Notes: generated by a model from the sequence alone, not told the origin. Positions 33,661-45,260 are shown, counted from the first letter of the stretch. The stretch: 64,000 nucleotides of DNA from Riptortus pedestris (GCA_019009955.1 CM032233.1:93286501-93350500); one strand, 5' to 3'. A program made the numbers and translations.

Positions 33661-34458
33661 CATATTTTGATTGAAAAAAGAAATGTTTTGATGTTAGTCA
33701 AGAAGCAAGAGCTTTATTATAAAATAATAAATTATTCACAGAGGAATCCACTTCTATTCAATATTCACTGTCGCCCTGAGGTGAGCTAAGATAATTCATG
33801 GAGCGTTTCAAGGGGATAGGTAGAGTTAACACTCTTAAACTACAGGGTGTTAGGTAGCAAATGAAGTATAAAAGGATCAAGGTCCTATGCTTCAACTACC
33901 AGCATAGTTCATACGGGGCCTTTAGCAACCTTCGCAAGTTTCAATCAACCGCTTCAAGTACTCCACTACCATAATGGAAGTGAACTACTTGAGAATATGG
34001 ATCGTTATTTCCGTTCCAATATGGAAATGGAATTTTTAGTGAGGCACAGTTAACTCACCCACAAAACAATTTGATAATGCTTTCATAGATAGTAAAGGAT
34101 ATTTATGGTTTTCCCCAGCATTAATAAACTAATACAGTTTTCACAGAGAAGTCTGATTTTCCTCAAAATAAATAATTCACTAATTCCGATAATTCTAAAC
34201 AGAAAATAATAATACCTTCAAGTGGTGTTTTTTGTTGTTGCTATCATGCATTCGAGAAATACTGAGAAGTGAAAAGGATGTCCGTTAGAGGAAATTTTAT
34301 TCGCCATACAAATAATTCAGGATAAACATTTAGTATATTTCAAAAGAGATTCCGAATTTATTAGCACATGTTATAATTATGTATTTAGTAATAACGAAGA
34401 AAATAGTTGTGTATCGGTTAGTAGTCAATCAGGCAAAAGATGAAAGTATTTTTGTGCT
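33661..34458. other. Unannotated stretch
   Basis: No gene or known repeat recognised. Confidence 0.35.
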
Positions 34459-34459
34459 A

Positions 34460-34492
34460 ACAGTTTCTGACACCATTGGTACTCTTCTTCAG
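34460..34492 (-). other. Hammerhead-like CTGAAGA..GAAAC motif
   Basis: The minus strand reads CTGAAGAAGAGTACCAATGG then TGTCAGAAACTGTT. It has CTGANGA and GAAA but only a poor intervening stem. It resembles the terminal motif of Penelope-like elements. Confidence 0.35.
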
Positions 34493-35599
34493 AGCTCCAA
34501 TGAATGAAACATACTACGAAATACAAAATAATTCAAAGTAAAAAAATGTTCAAATTAAATTAGTCATAAATAATTGTCTTTTGTTGTCTATTGTGTAGTT
34601 TCCTGTTAAACGGAGTACAATCCCTAGTAGAACGAAACAAGACGACCTTTTAATAAGACGTAAAAGTTTTAAATTAATCTTTGGGAGGTTAATTTAAAAA
34701 GAAACGAGAGATTAAAAATATTAAAGTAGTTGTGAAATAAAATACGATCGTTAAACTTTTAAAAACTTTGTCAAGCTTGTTTCTCCCAATTAGGAACATC
34801 GTTTATCCCCAGAAGTCAGCATCTTAGCGGTCTTTTCTCGAGCTCCGACTTTATAAACTATAATTGTCTTATCAAATGCTCCCCCGGGCTACTAGAAGTT
34901 CCATGAAAGAACCTCCACCCTCACTGCTAGTACAAATCCTAATTCAGAGAGTAAGAAATTACTTCCAAAAAATTTTTCCATTTTCTTAAACACTTTATCC
35001 TTCCAAAACAATTCTAAGAAAGTTAACTTTTCAAGAAAATAGATTATTAAAGATTGCTTTCCGAGGTATAGTTTCCTCCTAACTTTATAGCACCTGAAAA
35101 GCGTAACATTTTCACTTAGTAATTGTTTTTGTATATTTACGTGTTTTTGGATATATATTATGAATGTACAACCATTCGTTTCTGAGTGTTTAGATAATTA
35201 TAATGTAGATCTTTAGATCAATAAAAAGCAATTAGTTACATGCCCTTAAAGAAGCTCCAAAAGAAATAAAGTCAATTGAGTTCGCGACGCATTTTACTAA
35301 TTAAACCTCCTCCCAATGTTCCATCTGGTTCCAACACAAGACAGAGTAGAGCATAATTAAAAAATAAATTGAAATACATGTTAAGTGAGTACGCCTTTAA
35401 GCAAAAAAAAAATTATTGAACAGCAGTTTTATAATTGTATTCAAAAGGTAAATGTAGGTAATAACCGTTAAGAAAAGTACTTATTACTTCCATGTAAGAA
35501 ATAAAGGTTTTTAGTTAAAGGTAAAGTTTTTTAATCGCAAAATTTCGTATGTGCCTAAAAAATCACCTAGTCTAAGAAGGTTGAAATTCCATAATTCGG
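34493..35599. other. Unannotated stretch
   Basis: No gene, RNA gene or repeat recognised. Confidence 0.35.
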
Positions 35600-37130
35600 A
35601 TTTTTGTAATCACATTTATGACAGACATCCACTTAGATGGAAGAGGAGATTTAGAGAGGGACTGAAATAAAAAAATTCAAATTTCTTCGTACCTAAATTT
35701 CTTCGTAATTTGTAGATGTAGATGTGATTTTTGTCGGGGCGAACAACTGCATGGTTATTACGCCCTTCCATAGTTTATAATTTACTGTTGATTTGGGTCT
35801 CTGTGTTAATTTGTGTAAGTAAATGTAGTCTGTTCATATATTGACATTACATAGTTTCTTACTTATACATTTTAATAATTCTTCTTTCCTAATTACTTAA
35901 CTAAATACAAATATACTAAACTAATTACATGTGTTACTAATTACTAGCTAAATTACTTAATCTTCTAAACAATTATAAAATTATTTTATTTTTTTTTCAT
36001 TTTTATTTATTTATTTTTAATTTTTTTTTTATTTTATTGTGTTTTTATTATTTATTTATTTATTTTTATTTAAATAGAAACTAAATTTGAATGATACTAT
36101 TTACATATATATACTATTCACTCCGATACTTTAATAATGAGATTAACCTTATTAACAACAATACAACATACACCCCAATAACAACATACTCGTATACAAT
36201 ATTAATTTTTTTTTTCTCCCCCTTCTTATACAGACAAAACTAGGACTAACATGAAACATTTGTATACAACATTTTTGTATATCATGAAAAGATCTATTAA
36301 GGGAAAAAATCTGACGGGAGCACCGCATGGCTTTCTTCTATTTCTATTAAGTTAAATAAGCATAATATATAAACATAAAATAAACACAAAAGTTTGGTTG
36401 AAGTAATTTAAACTTATTTCACTTGAAGATTGTCTACTACATATTCGCTCCAGTGCATCCGATCTAAAAATGTTAAAGAACGGAATTTATGGATTATTCT
36501 ATTCGAGATAAACAATACAGGTCCTATATAAATTATTTATATCTCTAATACGTATGCTGCAATTTCAAATTTGTTATTTATGACCGCCTCTAAGCCCTTT
36601 GTCCTCCTAAATCGATTTCGATCAAATGGGAATGTGCACAACTAGTCGGTACAGCAGTCTTACATATAAAATTTCGACATCCTAAGGCACTTTTTAGTTA
36701 TGCCGAGAAACAAACGGACATGACGCCGAAACTATTCAAAAAGGCTTCGGGGAAAGGTCGAATCGGATAATTCAGTTGGAATCTGAGAACCAAAAATGTT
36801 CACGATTACAATGCTGCCTTTACTTTGTACAAGGAAATGAATAAGGAACTAATGTTAAGACCTGGAGTCGGACATTAAGCATGAAATACATAGTTTAAGA
36901 AACGTAAATGACTTATAACTATAGTGCTGAAATGAGATTTAAGAACTGATTGTGTTTTAATTTGAAATTGATGAAATTAATTAATCGGAGGAGAGACGTA
37001 GACGTTGATTTAATTGGTCATTGTTAAAATGGGAGAACATTTCCGATCGAAAAATGTCATAGAACATAATTTATAGATATTTTCACAATGAACAAGAATG
37101 CATTCAGTACATGGACAGGGCTGTGGACTA
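35600..37130 (+). repeat. R3 repeat, copy a (interrupted)
   Basis: 35600-35710 (GAGGAGATTTAGAGAGGGAC, AAATTCAAATTTCTTCGTAC) and 36265-37130 (GAAAAGATCTATTAAGGGAA to GGACAGGGCTGTGGACTATT) match, in order, 37745-38600 plus the start of an inverted copy at 40600-40800. Between the two parts lies about 550 bp of A/T-rich sequence that looks like an insertion. No coding potential was seen. Confidence 0.7.
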
Positions 37131-37154
37131 TTAATGTCTACTCTAGACTTCCTG

Positions 37155-37729
37155 TTTTTAGCAGATTTCTCTTAGGGGAAATCAGCTATTGAGGTCGTAC
37201 TCATGACGCGATTTTCGAAATTTTCTTCAAATGTTCATTTATCCTACCTAGGAGATGACGAAAATGAGGTCCGTTCAAAATTGTATATATTTGTCTGCCA
37301 CAATTATTGTTTGATCGTTACCAAACACGATATTTAGTCGTTTTATGTATAAAGAAAGATCAAGACAGACCAGGGAGGGGTGGTTTAGATGGCGTGACTT
37401 TGAAAAATATCAATACCTCTGTTATTATGCGTTGGATCCAAAAATTGTATAGAACCAATCTTATTGCAAATTTAATGTTCTTTAACTGTTGTTAAGAACA
37501 ATTTTTCAATATCCTAATTATTAACTGAGATATTTGCATTTTTTAGTTTTACCGCCTTGAGTAAAGCTCCCCTCATACTCATAAAAAGCTGTAATGATAT
37601 GAAGCACTTTATTTGAAGCCTAAATATGAAATATTGTTCTCATTCAACTTTTAGGTTTTGATATAAATGCAAATATGTGATGCACTGGGAAATCTGCATA
37701 GATAACACAGCCCTTGAGTGACGGACTTT
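37155..37729 (+). mobile_element. HLE copy 20, complete short copy (575 bp)
   Basis: TTTTAGCAGATTTCTCTTAG, GGGAAATCAGCTATTGAGG to AATCTGCATAGATAACACAG, CCCTTGAGTGACGGACTTT. The TA core is nearly lost (TATATATTTG at about 37283). It lies between R3 copies a and b. Confidence 0.9.
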
Positions 37730-37744
37730 ATTATCCCAATAGGC

Positions 37745-38600
37745 CAAGTGGTAGGGGAGATTTAGGAATGACCAAAATTAAAAAAATCAAATTTCTTGGC
37801 ACCTATTAGAGATTCGAAAATTAGTATTAAACAAATTTGTTTGTCATGAAAAGATCTATTAAGGAAAAAAAATCTAATTTGGGCACCAAATGGCTTTTTT
37901 GTACTTCTATTAAGGTAAATAAACACAATGTTGGGTTGAAGCTATTTAAAAGTACTTCACTCGAAGGTAACCTTTATCGTTATTTAAAAATGTTGAAGAA
38001 CGAAATTTATAGATTATTCTACTCTTAATAAACAATACAGGTCCTATACAATGTGTTGGTATCTCAAATACAAATGGAGAAATTTGGCTTTTGTTTTCGC
38101 CCATCTCTACCTTCTAACCGCTACTTAGTCGATTTAGATCAAAAGTGGAAGTCAACTAGAGGCTACAGCAGTTATAAATATGAAATTTCAAAATTGTAGG
38201 TGCTTTAGACTTAGATACGTACAAACATCATGCCGGAACTATTAGATATGGCATCAGAGAAGGAATAATTCCGTTGAAATCTGAAAACCAATAATTTTCG
38301 CCATTACAATACTTCCAAGTTAATAAAAAAGGAACTACTGTTAAGAGCAGAAGTAGGACATTGAATTTACTTGAGACAAGGGATTCACAGATTATTTCAT
38401 TATAGATCTTGAGCCTTTAGCATAAAATACATAACTTAAAGGACATAAATGACTTATAACTCTACAGCTGAAATGAGAAATAAGAACTGATTGTGTTATA
38501 ACTTGAAATTGATGCAATTAATTAATCGGAAGAGAGACGTAGACATTGATATAAATTGGCCATTGTTCCAATGGGAGAAAATTTCCTGGGATCGCATTCT
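37745..38600 (+). repeat. R3 repeat, copy b
   Basis: Direct copy of R3a: CAAATTTCTTGGCACCTATT, GAAAAGATCTATTAAGG, AATAAACAATACAGGTCCTA, ATGGGAGAAAATTTCC. The two copies and the HLE between them form a tandem arrangement about 3 kb long. Confidence 0.75.
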
Positions 38601-38851
38601 CAATATCCTCCCCCATTATAGCCGTCCCGACTTCATCTCTTTACATTGATGTTGTCCTTATTAGGTTAAACTCACCACTGAATTGTGTTCATTCGAAGTA
38701 ATTTCATCGCGGGGCAGGGAGGAAAAAAACGAGAATCAGATCAATATGTTTTTTTCTCCATATTAATTCACTTATTGGTCACCCGACAGACTCCATAGCA
38801 ATCCGACGTACTCCAGTCAGCTGATTATATTTAATTTTCGTATTAGTATAT
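38601..38851. other. Unannotated stretch
   Basis: Nothing recognised. Confidence 0.35.
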
Positions 38852-39611
38852 TTTGAAGTTTTACATTAGAGAAATCTGCATACTGGTAACACTTAACACC
38901 ACCGTGAGCAAATACAAACGGTAATGAGAAATCTTTCAGTTAATTTAAATAAGCTCCCAATTGCTTGGCTTCCGAATTGTAAACAAATAGGTCTGCCAAC
39001 CGCTTAAAGCTGAACAGATTGACAAATTCTTCACATTATTGGAGAAAGGAAAAACATTACTGATATATATCTGAATATAACATATTAACTTAATTACAAA
39101 CTATTTACTATATATTCTAGAGTGTTGTTGCAGTACTAGTACTGCAATTTATAATATATAATGAGCCCGAAAGAAATAAAGAAGGGGGGGGGGGGGTCAA
39201 CAGAACGTATCTGCAAATATCTCACAAAGTAAAAGCTTACACGAGTCTCTAAACCAATGTCACGTGAGCCGAACAGTTACGGAAACAGTCGAACTCGTTT
39301 TCGGCGGAATCCCCTAAACAATACCGACAATAGCCAATCTCGTCTCGTCCGTTATCCCCACACACTTAAGATTGGTTCTATACAAGTTTTCGATCCGACG
39401 TGTAGTAACGGATATATTTCGAATTTTAGAAAATCCTCCCCTCTAACCCCCCCCCTCCCAATGTTGAGATTTTAGCCATTACCGAAATTGATCTTTCTTT
39501 TTACATAAAACGATTAAATATCGAGTTTGGTAACGATCAAACAAAAATTTCGACCGCTAGAGCGTTAAAAGACAAATATATATATATACCCTTAAGGGAA
39601 ATCCGCTAAAA
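38852..39611 (-). mobile_element. HLE copy 21, 5' block deleted
   Basis: Reverse orientation from GAAGTTTTACATTAGAGAAA to a short (TA)n at about 39577-39588, which joins directly to CCCTTAAGGGAAATCCGCTA. The GAACGGACCTCATTTTCGTC block is missing. It carries the GC-richer subfamily block (GCCGAACAGTTACGG). Confidence 0.82.
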
Positions 39612-39726
39612 TTTACAACACCAAAAATATAAATTTAAATCGAACAATTTACAAATTAAAATAATATTTTCCATAATGTTCGAATACATACAGGAGTAAT
39701 TGAAGTTGCCATAAATTAAAAAAAAA

Positions 39727-40075
39727 AAAACCGTCACACAGGACCTTTGTTAATTAAAAAGATTTCCCACGTACTAGTTTGAAACATTATTGATCTACTA
39801 TCCCCATATATTTATCGTATGTAAGTGGTAATTAGTTGAGTAGAACTGGGGCTTTACTAAAAGCTGAAAACAATGAAGTGTAAATTACTAACTTAATATT
39901 TGAGCTACAAAAAAAAAATAGAAGTATAGAAGGAAAATTATAGAGCACCAATTTGAGTCTACAACATGTTTTGGTACGACCTATAATAACGGAGATAATT
40001 TGAATTTTAGAAATCCCCCCTACTAAACTCTACCCCTGATCCTGGTCCAAATTCAGGCATTAACGACTTTGAACA
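39727..40075 (-). mobile_element. HLE copy 22, partial
   Basis: Reverse orientation. It has a decayed hairpin end (CCGTCACACAGGACC, AAGATTTCCCACGTAC), then GGGGCTTTACTAAAAGCTGA and GACCTATAATAACGGAGATA, ending at AATTCAGGCATTAACGAC. Confidence 0.65.
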
Positions 40076-40119
40076 GGAGTGTGTGAATTATACGGTTAAG
40101 TGTCGATTATAGCTTATAT

Positions 40120-40575
40120 CTATTAAACAATTATGAGTAAAGAAATGAAATCAAAATTGATGACGTTATCATCCAACGTATTTGCATTAATCTCACGAAT
40201 TAAGAGGTCAAAGATAATAATATTTGGCATTTAAGGTTCAAACAAAGTGATGTAACAGCTTATTGTTAATATGAAAAGAGTAGGAGTGGGGGTTTACTGA
40301 AGGCTGGAAACTAAAAGATCCAAATATCTCGGTTAATATTCAAATTAGAGAGAATAAAACAACATTTATTGGAAATTTTTCTATAAAATTGGTTTAATAC
40401 ATTTTTCTATCCAACGCATTATAACGGATATATCTCAAATTATCGAAATTCCTCCCCCGGTCCGATTTCAACAGTTAACGAACTTGATCATTATTTATAC
40501 ATAAAACCTTTAAATATCCAGTACTACATACAGTAGTAAATACATGTCAAATATGTAAATCCGCTAAAAAGGGAG
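40120..40575 (-). mobile_element. HLE copy 23, partial
   Basis: ATTGATGACGTTATCATCCA (the alternative 3' segment), GTAACAGCTTATTGTTAATA, GAGTGGGGGTTTACTGAAGG, CCGGTCCGATTTCAACAG, then a jump to AAATCCGCTAAAA. The microsatellite core and 5' block are gone. Confidence 0.7.
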
Positions 40576-40599
40576 AACAAAACTTTGAAACTCTAGGGA

Positions 40600-40800
40600 A
40601 TTTATTAATAAGATAGCTGTCCACAGCCCTGTCCATCTACTGGGTGGTTTGTTGTTCATCTTGAAAATATCTATAAATTATGTTCTATGATATTTTTCGA
40701 TCCGAAAATTTAGGCCTTTCCACTAAGTAATTAATGTCATGAATTTCAAACACAAACAGTTCTTATTTCAGCTCTAGTTATCAATCATTTATGTTCCTTA
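40600..40800 (-). repeat. R3 repeat, inverted fragment
   Basis: The reverse complement contains GGACAGGGCTGTGG, CATAGAACATAATTTATAG and ATAAATGA..GAGCTGAAATAAGAACTG, matching the end of R3a. It sits between HLE copies 23 and 24. Confidence 0.65.
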
Positions 40801-40812
40801 ATAAATAAATCC

Positions 40813-41662
40813 TTTTAGCAGATTTCCCTTAAAATAATTCAGCTATCGAGGCTGTACTCATAACGAGATTTTCAAAAAATGTCTTCAAATATCAATTGAT
40901 CCTACTCAGAAGATGACGAAAATGAGTTTCGAAGAAAATAATATATATGTATATCTGCCGGTTACCCCTCTAGCGATCGCAATTTTTGTTTAATCGCTAC
41001 GAAACACTATATAAGCGTTTCATTTAAAACTAACGGACAAGTTCTTTAATAGCTGAAATCGAACTGGGGGGAGGGGAGGTTTAGAGGGAAGGAATTTAGA
41101 AAACTCTAAACGTTTTGCGTTGGGTTGAATATTTGTATAGGACCAATTATTGCAAATATAATTGCCTGTGTATATATATCTATATATATATATATATATA
41201 TATCGCACAAATCTTTACCAAATTTCGTACTTCTTCCATTTATGTGAAAAAGAAGTTCAAATTTGTTAATGTCAGAAATTGGGACCACTGGGAATGTTTG
41301 GAAGGGGGGAATTTCAAAAATAAATTCGAAATACCTCCGTTATTATACGTCGGATCGAAAACGTGTGTAGGACCAATGTTATTCCAAATTGAATTTTCAA
41401 TAAACGTTGTTACATATATTTTTTTTGGTTATCGCTATTATTAACCAAGATATTTGCATTTTTTAGTCTTCGCCACACAGTAAACCCCCACTCCTACTCA
41501 TGTCATATTAACAATAAGCCGATATATTATAAAGCGCGTTATTTGAACACTAAATACCAAATATTGCTATCATTGAACTTTTACGTTTTGAGGTAAATGT
41601 AAATATGTGGCGTACGTGGGAAACCTGCTTAGTTAACGCAGCCCCTCCGTGACGAACGTTTT
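40813..41662 (+). mobile_element. HLE copy 24 with internally duplicated core module
   Basis: Both termini: TTTTAGCAGATTTCCCTTAA and TTAGTTAACGCAGCCCCTCC, then GTGACGAACGTTTT. Between them the module (TA)n - TTTACCAAATTTCG-like - G-run - GGATCGAAAA-like - CCAAT..ATTGCAAAT is present twice, starting near 40950 and 41165. The second module has its own (TA)n. Confidence 0.88.
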
Positions 41663-41749
41663 GAGTTATATGAGATACGCTCATAAGTACAGATGTAGCT
41701 CCAAAACTAGTTAACATGGAAGTTTCAAAATGTCTAATTCCTTTGAAAT

Positions 41750-41801
41750 CTTGACATGGGAAGTCTGCTAGGTTTACGTCCCCTGTGTGGCGGAATTTTC
41801 A
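41750..41801 (+). mobile_element. Extra HLE 3' terminus downstream of copy 24 (copy 25)
   Basis: CATGGGAAGTCTGCTAGGTT, TACGTCCCCTGTGTGGCGGA, ATTTTC: a diverged second 3' end about 140 bp after the first, same orientation. This repeats the arrangement at 14535/14637. Confidence 0.7.
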
Positions 41802-42071
41802 TAATTTAACCGGTAGTTTCTTTTATAACCTAATGTTTGGCAATCATATGAATTGACCCGTATCCAGATCTATTTAGAGAAATGTCCCATTAATTAATTC
41901 GCTTTTACTGACATTGCTACATCCCACGACAGATACAGTGTCAATGTTAACGCACTCTGAGGGGACCGACTATATTTAGGAAATTCCCAACAGAATTAAT
42001 TCCATTTTAAAATGTCTGGGCAAATTATTGGTGTTAGGGTTGTTTTAACAAATAATAAAATTTGCGCAATT

Positions 42072-42073
<2 letters not shown>
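41802..42073. other. Unannotated stretch
   Basis: Nothing recognised. Confidence 0.35.

Positions 42074-42164
<91 letters not shown>
42074..42164. repeat. (TA)n(GA)n compound microsatellite
   Basis: About 60 bp TA then about 30 bp GA, ending against the left terminus of the Tc1-like element. Confidence 0.95.
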
Positions 42165-42167
<3 letters not shown>

Positions 42168-42778
42168 GGTCCACGGGAAATGGACGGTTTTAAAATAGTA
42201 ATTACTCTTTTAGTTTTGAAGACAGACACACTTTATTTACACAAAAATAAAGCTGAATTTATGCCATTTTTAAATACTTTATTTTTTAAAAATAACATCA
42301 CTTAAATGGTGGCCATAACCAAGTCCTTATGAAAGATATGTTTTGTTGTGGTCTTACTCAGCCCAAGTTCAGTTGCATGACGTCTAGCAGAACGGCCGGG
42401 ACTGTGCAGAATCGCCTCTCTCACTCTGTCCACGATTTGTGGCGTGCGTGCCGAGCGAGCAGGGCCAGGTGGCTTTCTTTTCATAACCGAACCCGTGGAT
42501 CTAAATGAATTTACCCACCTTAGAATGGTATTCCTACTCGGTATTTCACGCCTGAAACATCATTTGAGTCATTGAGTTTCAACTACTGCTTCACCACTTT
42601 TTATAAATGTGTCGTATGCAAACATGTCACATTGGTGGATGGTCTTTCATCCACAGCGGCATAATGGCGACTGATTGGCAGGGGGTGGGGAGTCGAGTGA
42701 CCTTGACGCCGCGTTTCCCCCTCCACCAGCTGCCAGGTACTGCACAATTCAAAACCGTCCGTTTCCCGTGGACCAGCC

Positions 42779-42780
<2 letters not shown>
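42162..42780 (-). mobile_element. Tc1/mariner-like element remnant (about 620 bp)
   Basis: The left end is GGTGGTCCACGGGAAATGGA and the right end, inverted, is GGCTGGTCCACGGGAAACGG: terminal inverted repeats of about 30 bp continuing to CGGTTTT. It codes only for the N-terminal part of a transposase (42302-42590). The element lies between two microsatellites, so a TA target duplication cannot be confirmed. Confidence 0.75.
42302..42590 (-). pseudogene. Tc1/mariner-like transposase N-terminal HTH fragment
   Basis: Minus strand: REIPSRNTILRWVNSFRSTG, then SVMKRKPPGPARSARTPQIV, DRVREAILHSPGRSARRHA, TELGLSKTTTKHIFHKDL. This is the double helix-turn-helix DNA-binding region seen in Tc1/mariner-type transposases of insects (S.RRxA..LG.S...V..ILH.DL). 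It ends in a stop right after HKDLVMATI. The DDE catalytic domain is absent. Confidence 0.75.

Positions 42781-42783
<3 letters not shown>

Positions 42784-42819
<36 letters not shown>
42784..42819. repeat. (TG)(TA)n microsatellite
   Basis: Short TG run then TA. It separates the Tc1-like element from the SINE and may include the SINE tail. Confidence 0.85.
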
Positions 42820-42822
<3 letters not shown>

Positions 42823-43029
42823 CGTCCACCTTTTGCAACTAAGGCTAATTGGGACGGACTATCTATAGGTTACCACCCTTTTCTAGCCAGGATGGGACTG
42901 AGGATTTTATTTAAGGAATTCCGTCACTAAATAACTTCCATCGTCCAGGTGGGAATCGAACTCGCCACTCTAGGTTTACCATGTGAGATTAAGGTCAACA
43001 CTTAAACTCACATGGCTAACCTGAGCCCC
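42819..43029 (-). mobile_element. tRNA-derived SINE, full-length copy
   Basis: On the minus strand: a tRNA-like head GGGGCTCAGGTTAGCCATGT, AGAGTGGCGAGTTCGATTCC (B-box GTTCGATTCC), then a body with CTGGCTAGAAAAGGGTGG, CCCAATTAGCCTTAGTTGC and GTGGACGTTAA. The head resembles a long-variable-arm tRNA (Leu or Ser type). The pol III internal promoter is implied by the A/B boxes. Confidence 0.85.
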
Positions 43030-43539
43030 AACAATTACTTTTACAATTAATTTTAAATAACTTAATGTTATTTATTACTTTAAAGGACACCAACACAAAA
43101 CAACCAACTATTATAAATTACTAGTTCATATTGATTAATCTCACCTGCATTGGGAACTATTGAGCATTTATACACACGTTTGAATTGAGTAATACAACGA
43201 AAATGTGTCCTTAAATAAAAAAATATTCAGAATTCAATTGATTTGGTTTGAATTTGTCAAATGCGAAATGGACACTAGCCCTATATCCAATAAAATGATT
43301 TCGTTTGTTAATAATAAATTTTATTCTTACAGCACTTGCAATAAGCGTAATATTCAGATGTGAAAATATAAATATCTTTCACATTACTGTACTTGTGACG
43401 GCAGAATGTACTTCTATTATTTAGACTCGTTGTTTCCATGTTATTGAATTCCATAAAAGCTTAATATCTTTTCAATGTAAAATCCACACCTAGGGCCATG
43501 AACTGATTTATGATCAGAAAAATGGTATAGAAATTAAAT
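43030..43539. other. Unannotated stretch
   Basis: Nothing recognised. Confidence 0.35.
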
Positions 43540-44080
43540 GCAGGTATTTCAACCTATTGAGGTTTTACTCATGACGCGATTATCGAAAATTTTATTCCAG
43601 TGTCAATCGATTCAAACCAGGAGAAAATAAGGTCAGTTCAAAATTATATATATATATATATCTTTTAACGGTCTAGAAATTTGTATTTGATCGTTATCAA
43701 ACTCGGCATTTAGGCGTTATGTGTAAAAGTAATAGTCAAATCGTTAATGGCTGAAATCGTTCTAGTGAGAGTGGGGCTTAGAGGGGAAATTTCCAAAATT
43801 CAAATACCTTCTTTACTTTGAGTAGGATCAAACTATTTTACAGAACCGAACTTCTTAAAATATTGTTGGTATACAATTGTTGTCTACATTTATTCGTAAC
43901 TCAAATATTATAATAAGCGAGTTATGTGCATTTTCTTGTATTTCTGCCTTCAGTAAAACCCCAGTTCTACTCATCGGATTTCGACTTAGAAATAGAAAAT
44001 AAACGGTGGGAAGAGATTAGTAGTATGCCATACCAGCACGTGGGAAATCTGCTGAGTTGACGCAGCCCCTGCGTGATTTA
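43540..44080 (+). mobile_element. HLE copy 26, 5' palindrome lost
   Basis: From CTATTGAGGTTTTACTCATG through a (TA)n core (about 43647-43660), GCTGAAATCG, TGCCTTCAGTAAAACCCCAG, to CCAGCACGTGGGAAATCTGC, then GACGCAGCCCCTGCGTGAT. Its extreme 3' end is interrupted by the hAT element at 44087. Confidence 0.82.
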
Positions 44081-44642
44081 CTATAGCATATATGGGCAAG
44101 ATCCGGCCTACGGTAAGGTTTGATCAAGCCCGCGACACATTTTGAAAAAAAAACAATTAAACAAAAATATTACACTACTTACTCCAAATGAGGAAGATGA
44201 CGAAAGATTGTGCGTTTGGCAGTACTTATAATTTCGAACAGTTCTTTTCATTGATGAAAGTAAATAAATCAAAACATCGTACTACTAATTTGGAAAATTC
44301 TTCTCGTCTTTCTATCAGTGGAATTAATCCAAACATCGATGGATTAGTTTCCCAAATTCGAGCTCATAGATTTCGGTGTCGCTATTTAACTTTCGTTGTT
44401 TGTAATAATTCCAAATTTTACTATTTAATTATAATGTTGTACCTATTTTTTACATTTCATTTTGTTATTTTAATAAATTGTATTATAATTACATTGTCAT
44501 ATAATTTCATGTCTGATATCTATAGTTAAAAATTATGAAAACTACTTTAAAATGCACTATTTTTAAAAGTGGCCAGAGAACTTTTTTGCACACTAAAGTT
44601 TGGCCCGTAGCACATCAAAGGTTGCCCATACCTGTACTATAG
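44079..44642 (+). mobile_element. Short hAT element with 8-bp target duplication
   Basis: TACTATAG at 44079-44086 and 44635-44642 flanks a 548-bp body whose ends are CATATATGGGCAAGATC and, inverted, CAGGTATGGGCAACCTT. The body keeps a piece of transposase C-terminus (44188-44400). It landed at the 3' tip of HLE copy 26. Confidence 0.85.
44188..44400 (+). pseudogene. hAT transposase C-terminal fragment
   Basis: Plus frame: STYNFEQFFSLMKVNKSKHR, then NLENSSRLSISGINPNIDGL then V. It matches the hAT dimerisation pattern (Y.CEQ.FS.M...KSK.R…LR.S…I.P.I..LV) as found in the family related to the vertebrate GTF2IRD2/ZMYM-type hATs. The DDE core and zinc finger are missing, so it depends on another transposase or is dead. 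Confidence 0.65.
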
Positions 44643-45190
44643 TATTTAAAGAACATCATTATATCTGAAACGCTCAATCAGCACGAAGGAGTTGTCATTT
44701 ATAACACTAAGAAGAATGTGAAAGAAATGAAACTTTACAATAAATTAAAAAATAATTAGGAGAACAAAACAAAACTAAAGTTGGAGAAATGAGTAATATG
44801 CCTTAATGGGTTGTTGCGATCTGTCTGCGGCGATAAGCAGTGGAAGCTGAAATATATGAAAAATCCCACAACCAAACCACTAACAAGAATTTAGGAAGGG
44901 CCACCAACAATCGACTAAAGTCAAAATTCAAATATATATATAAATTTATTTATAATCAAAGCATTCATCAATAATAATTATTAAGAACAGAAGAAGACGC
45001 ACCTTTAAAAATATAATGGGGGACACTTAATTATACTTAGACTATATTACAATTGAAACACTTAGCTGTTTAATGAAAGTGCTGACTTAGCGTGAGAGGT
45101 AGTACAGGCAGTAGACTGGTCAGGCAGGCCGGATCTGGCAAAAGGATTAGCGGTGTCTCACCAACAAGGGTCTCCCCTCCTGAGGATGCC
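44643..45190. other. Unannotated stretch
   Basis: No gene or repeat recognised. It leads into the promoter-like segment at 45198. Confidence 0.35.
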
Positions 45191-45194
45191 GAAT

Positions 45195-45260
45195 ATGACT
45201 GATCTTAATCTCTCACGAGGAGGTCCTTATATAAAGCTAACCCGGCGGTGAACTTTGAAC
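45195..45260 (-). promoter_or_regulatory. TATA-initiator pair, possible retroelement promoter
   Basis: Minus strand TATATAA (plus 45237-45243) with TCAGT about 34 nt downstream (plus 45198-45202), the same spacing as at 29028-29063. The flanking GC-richer sequence could be a terminal repeat of a retroelement, but no partner was seen. Confidence 0.3.
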
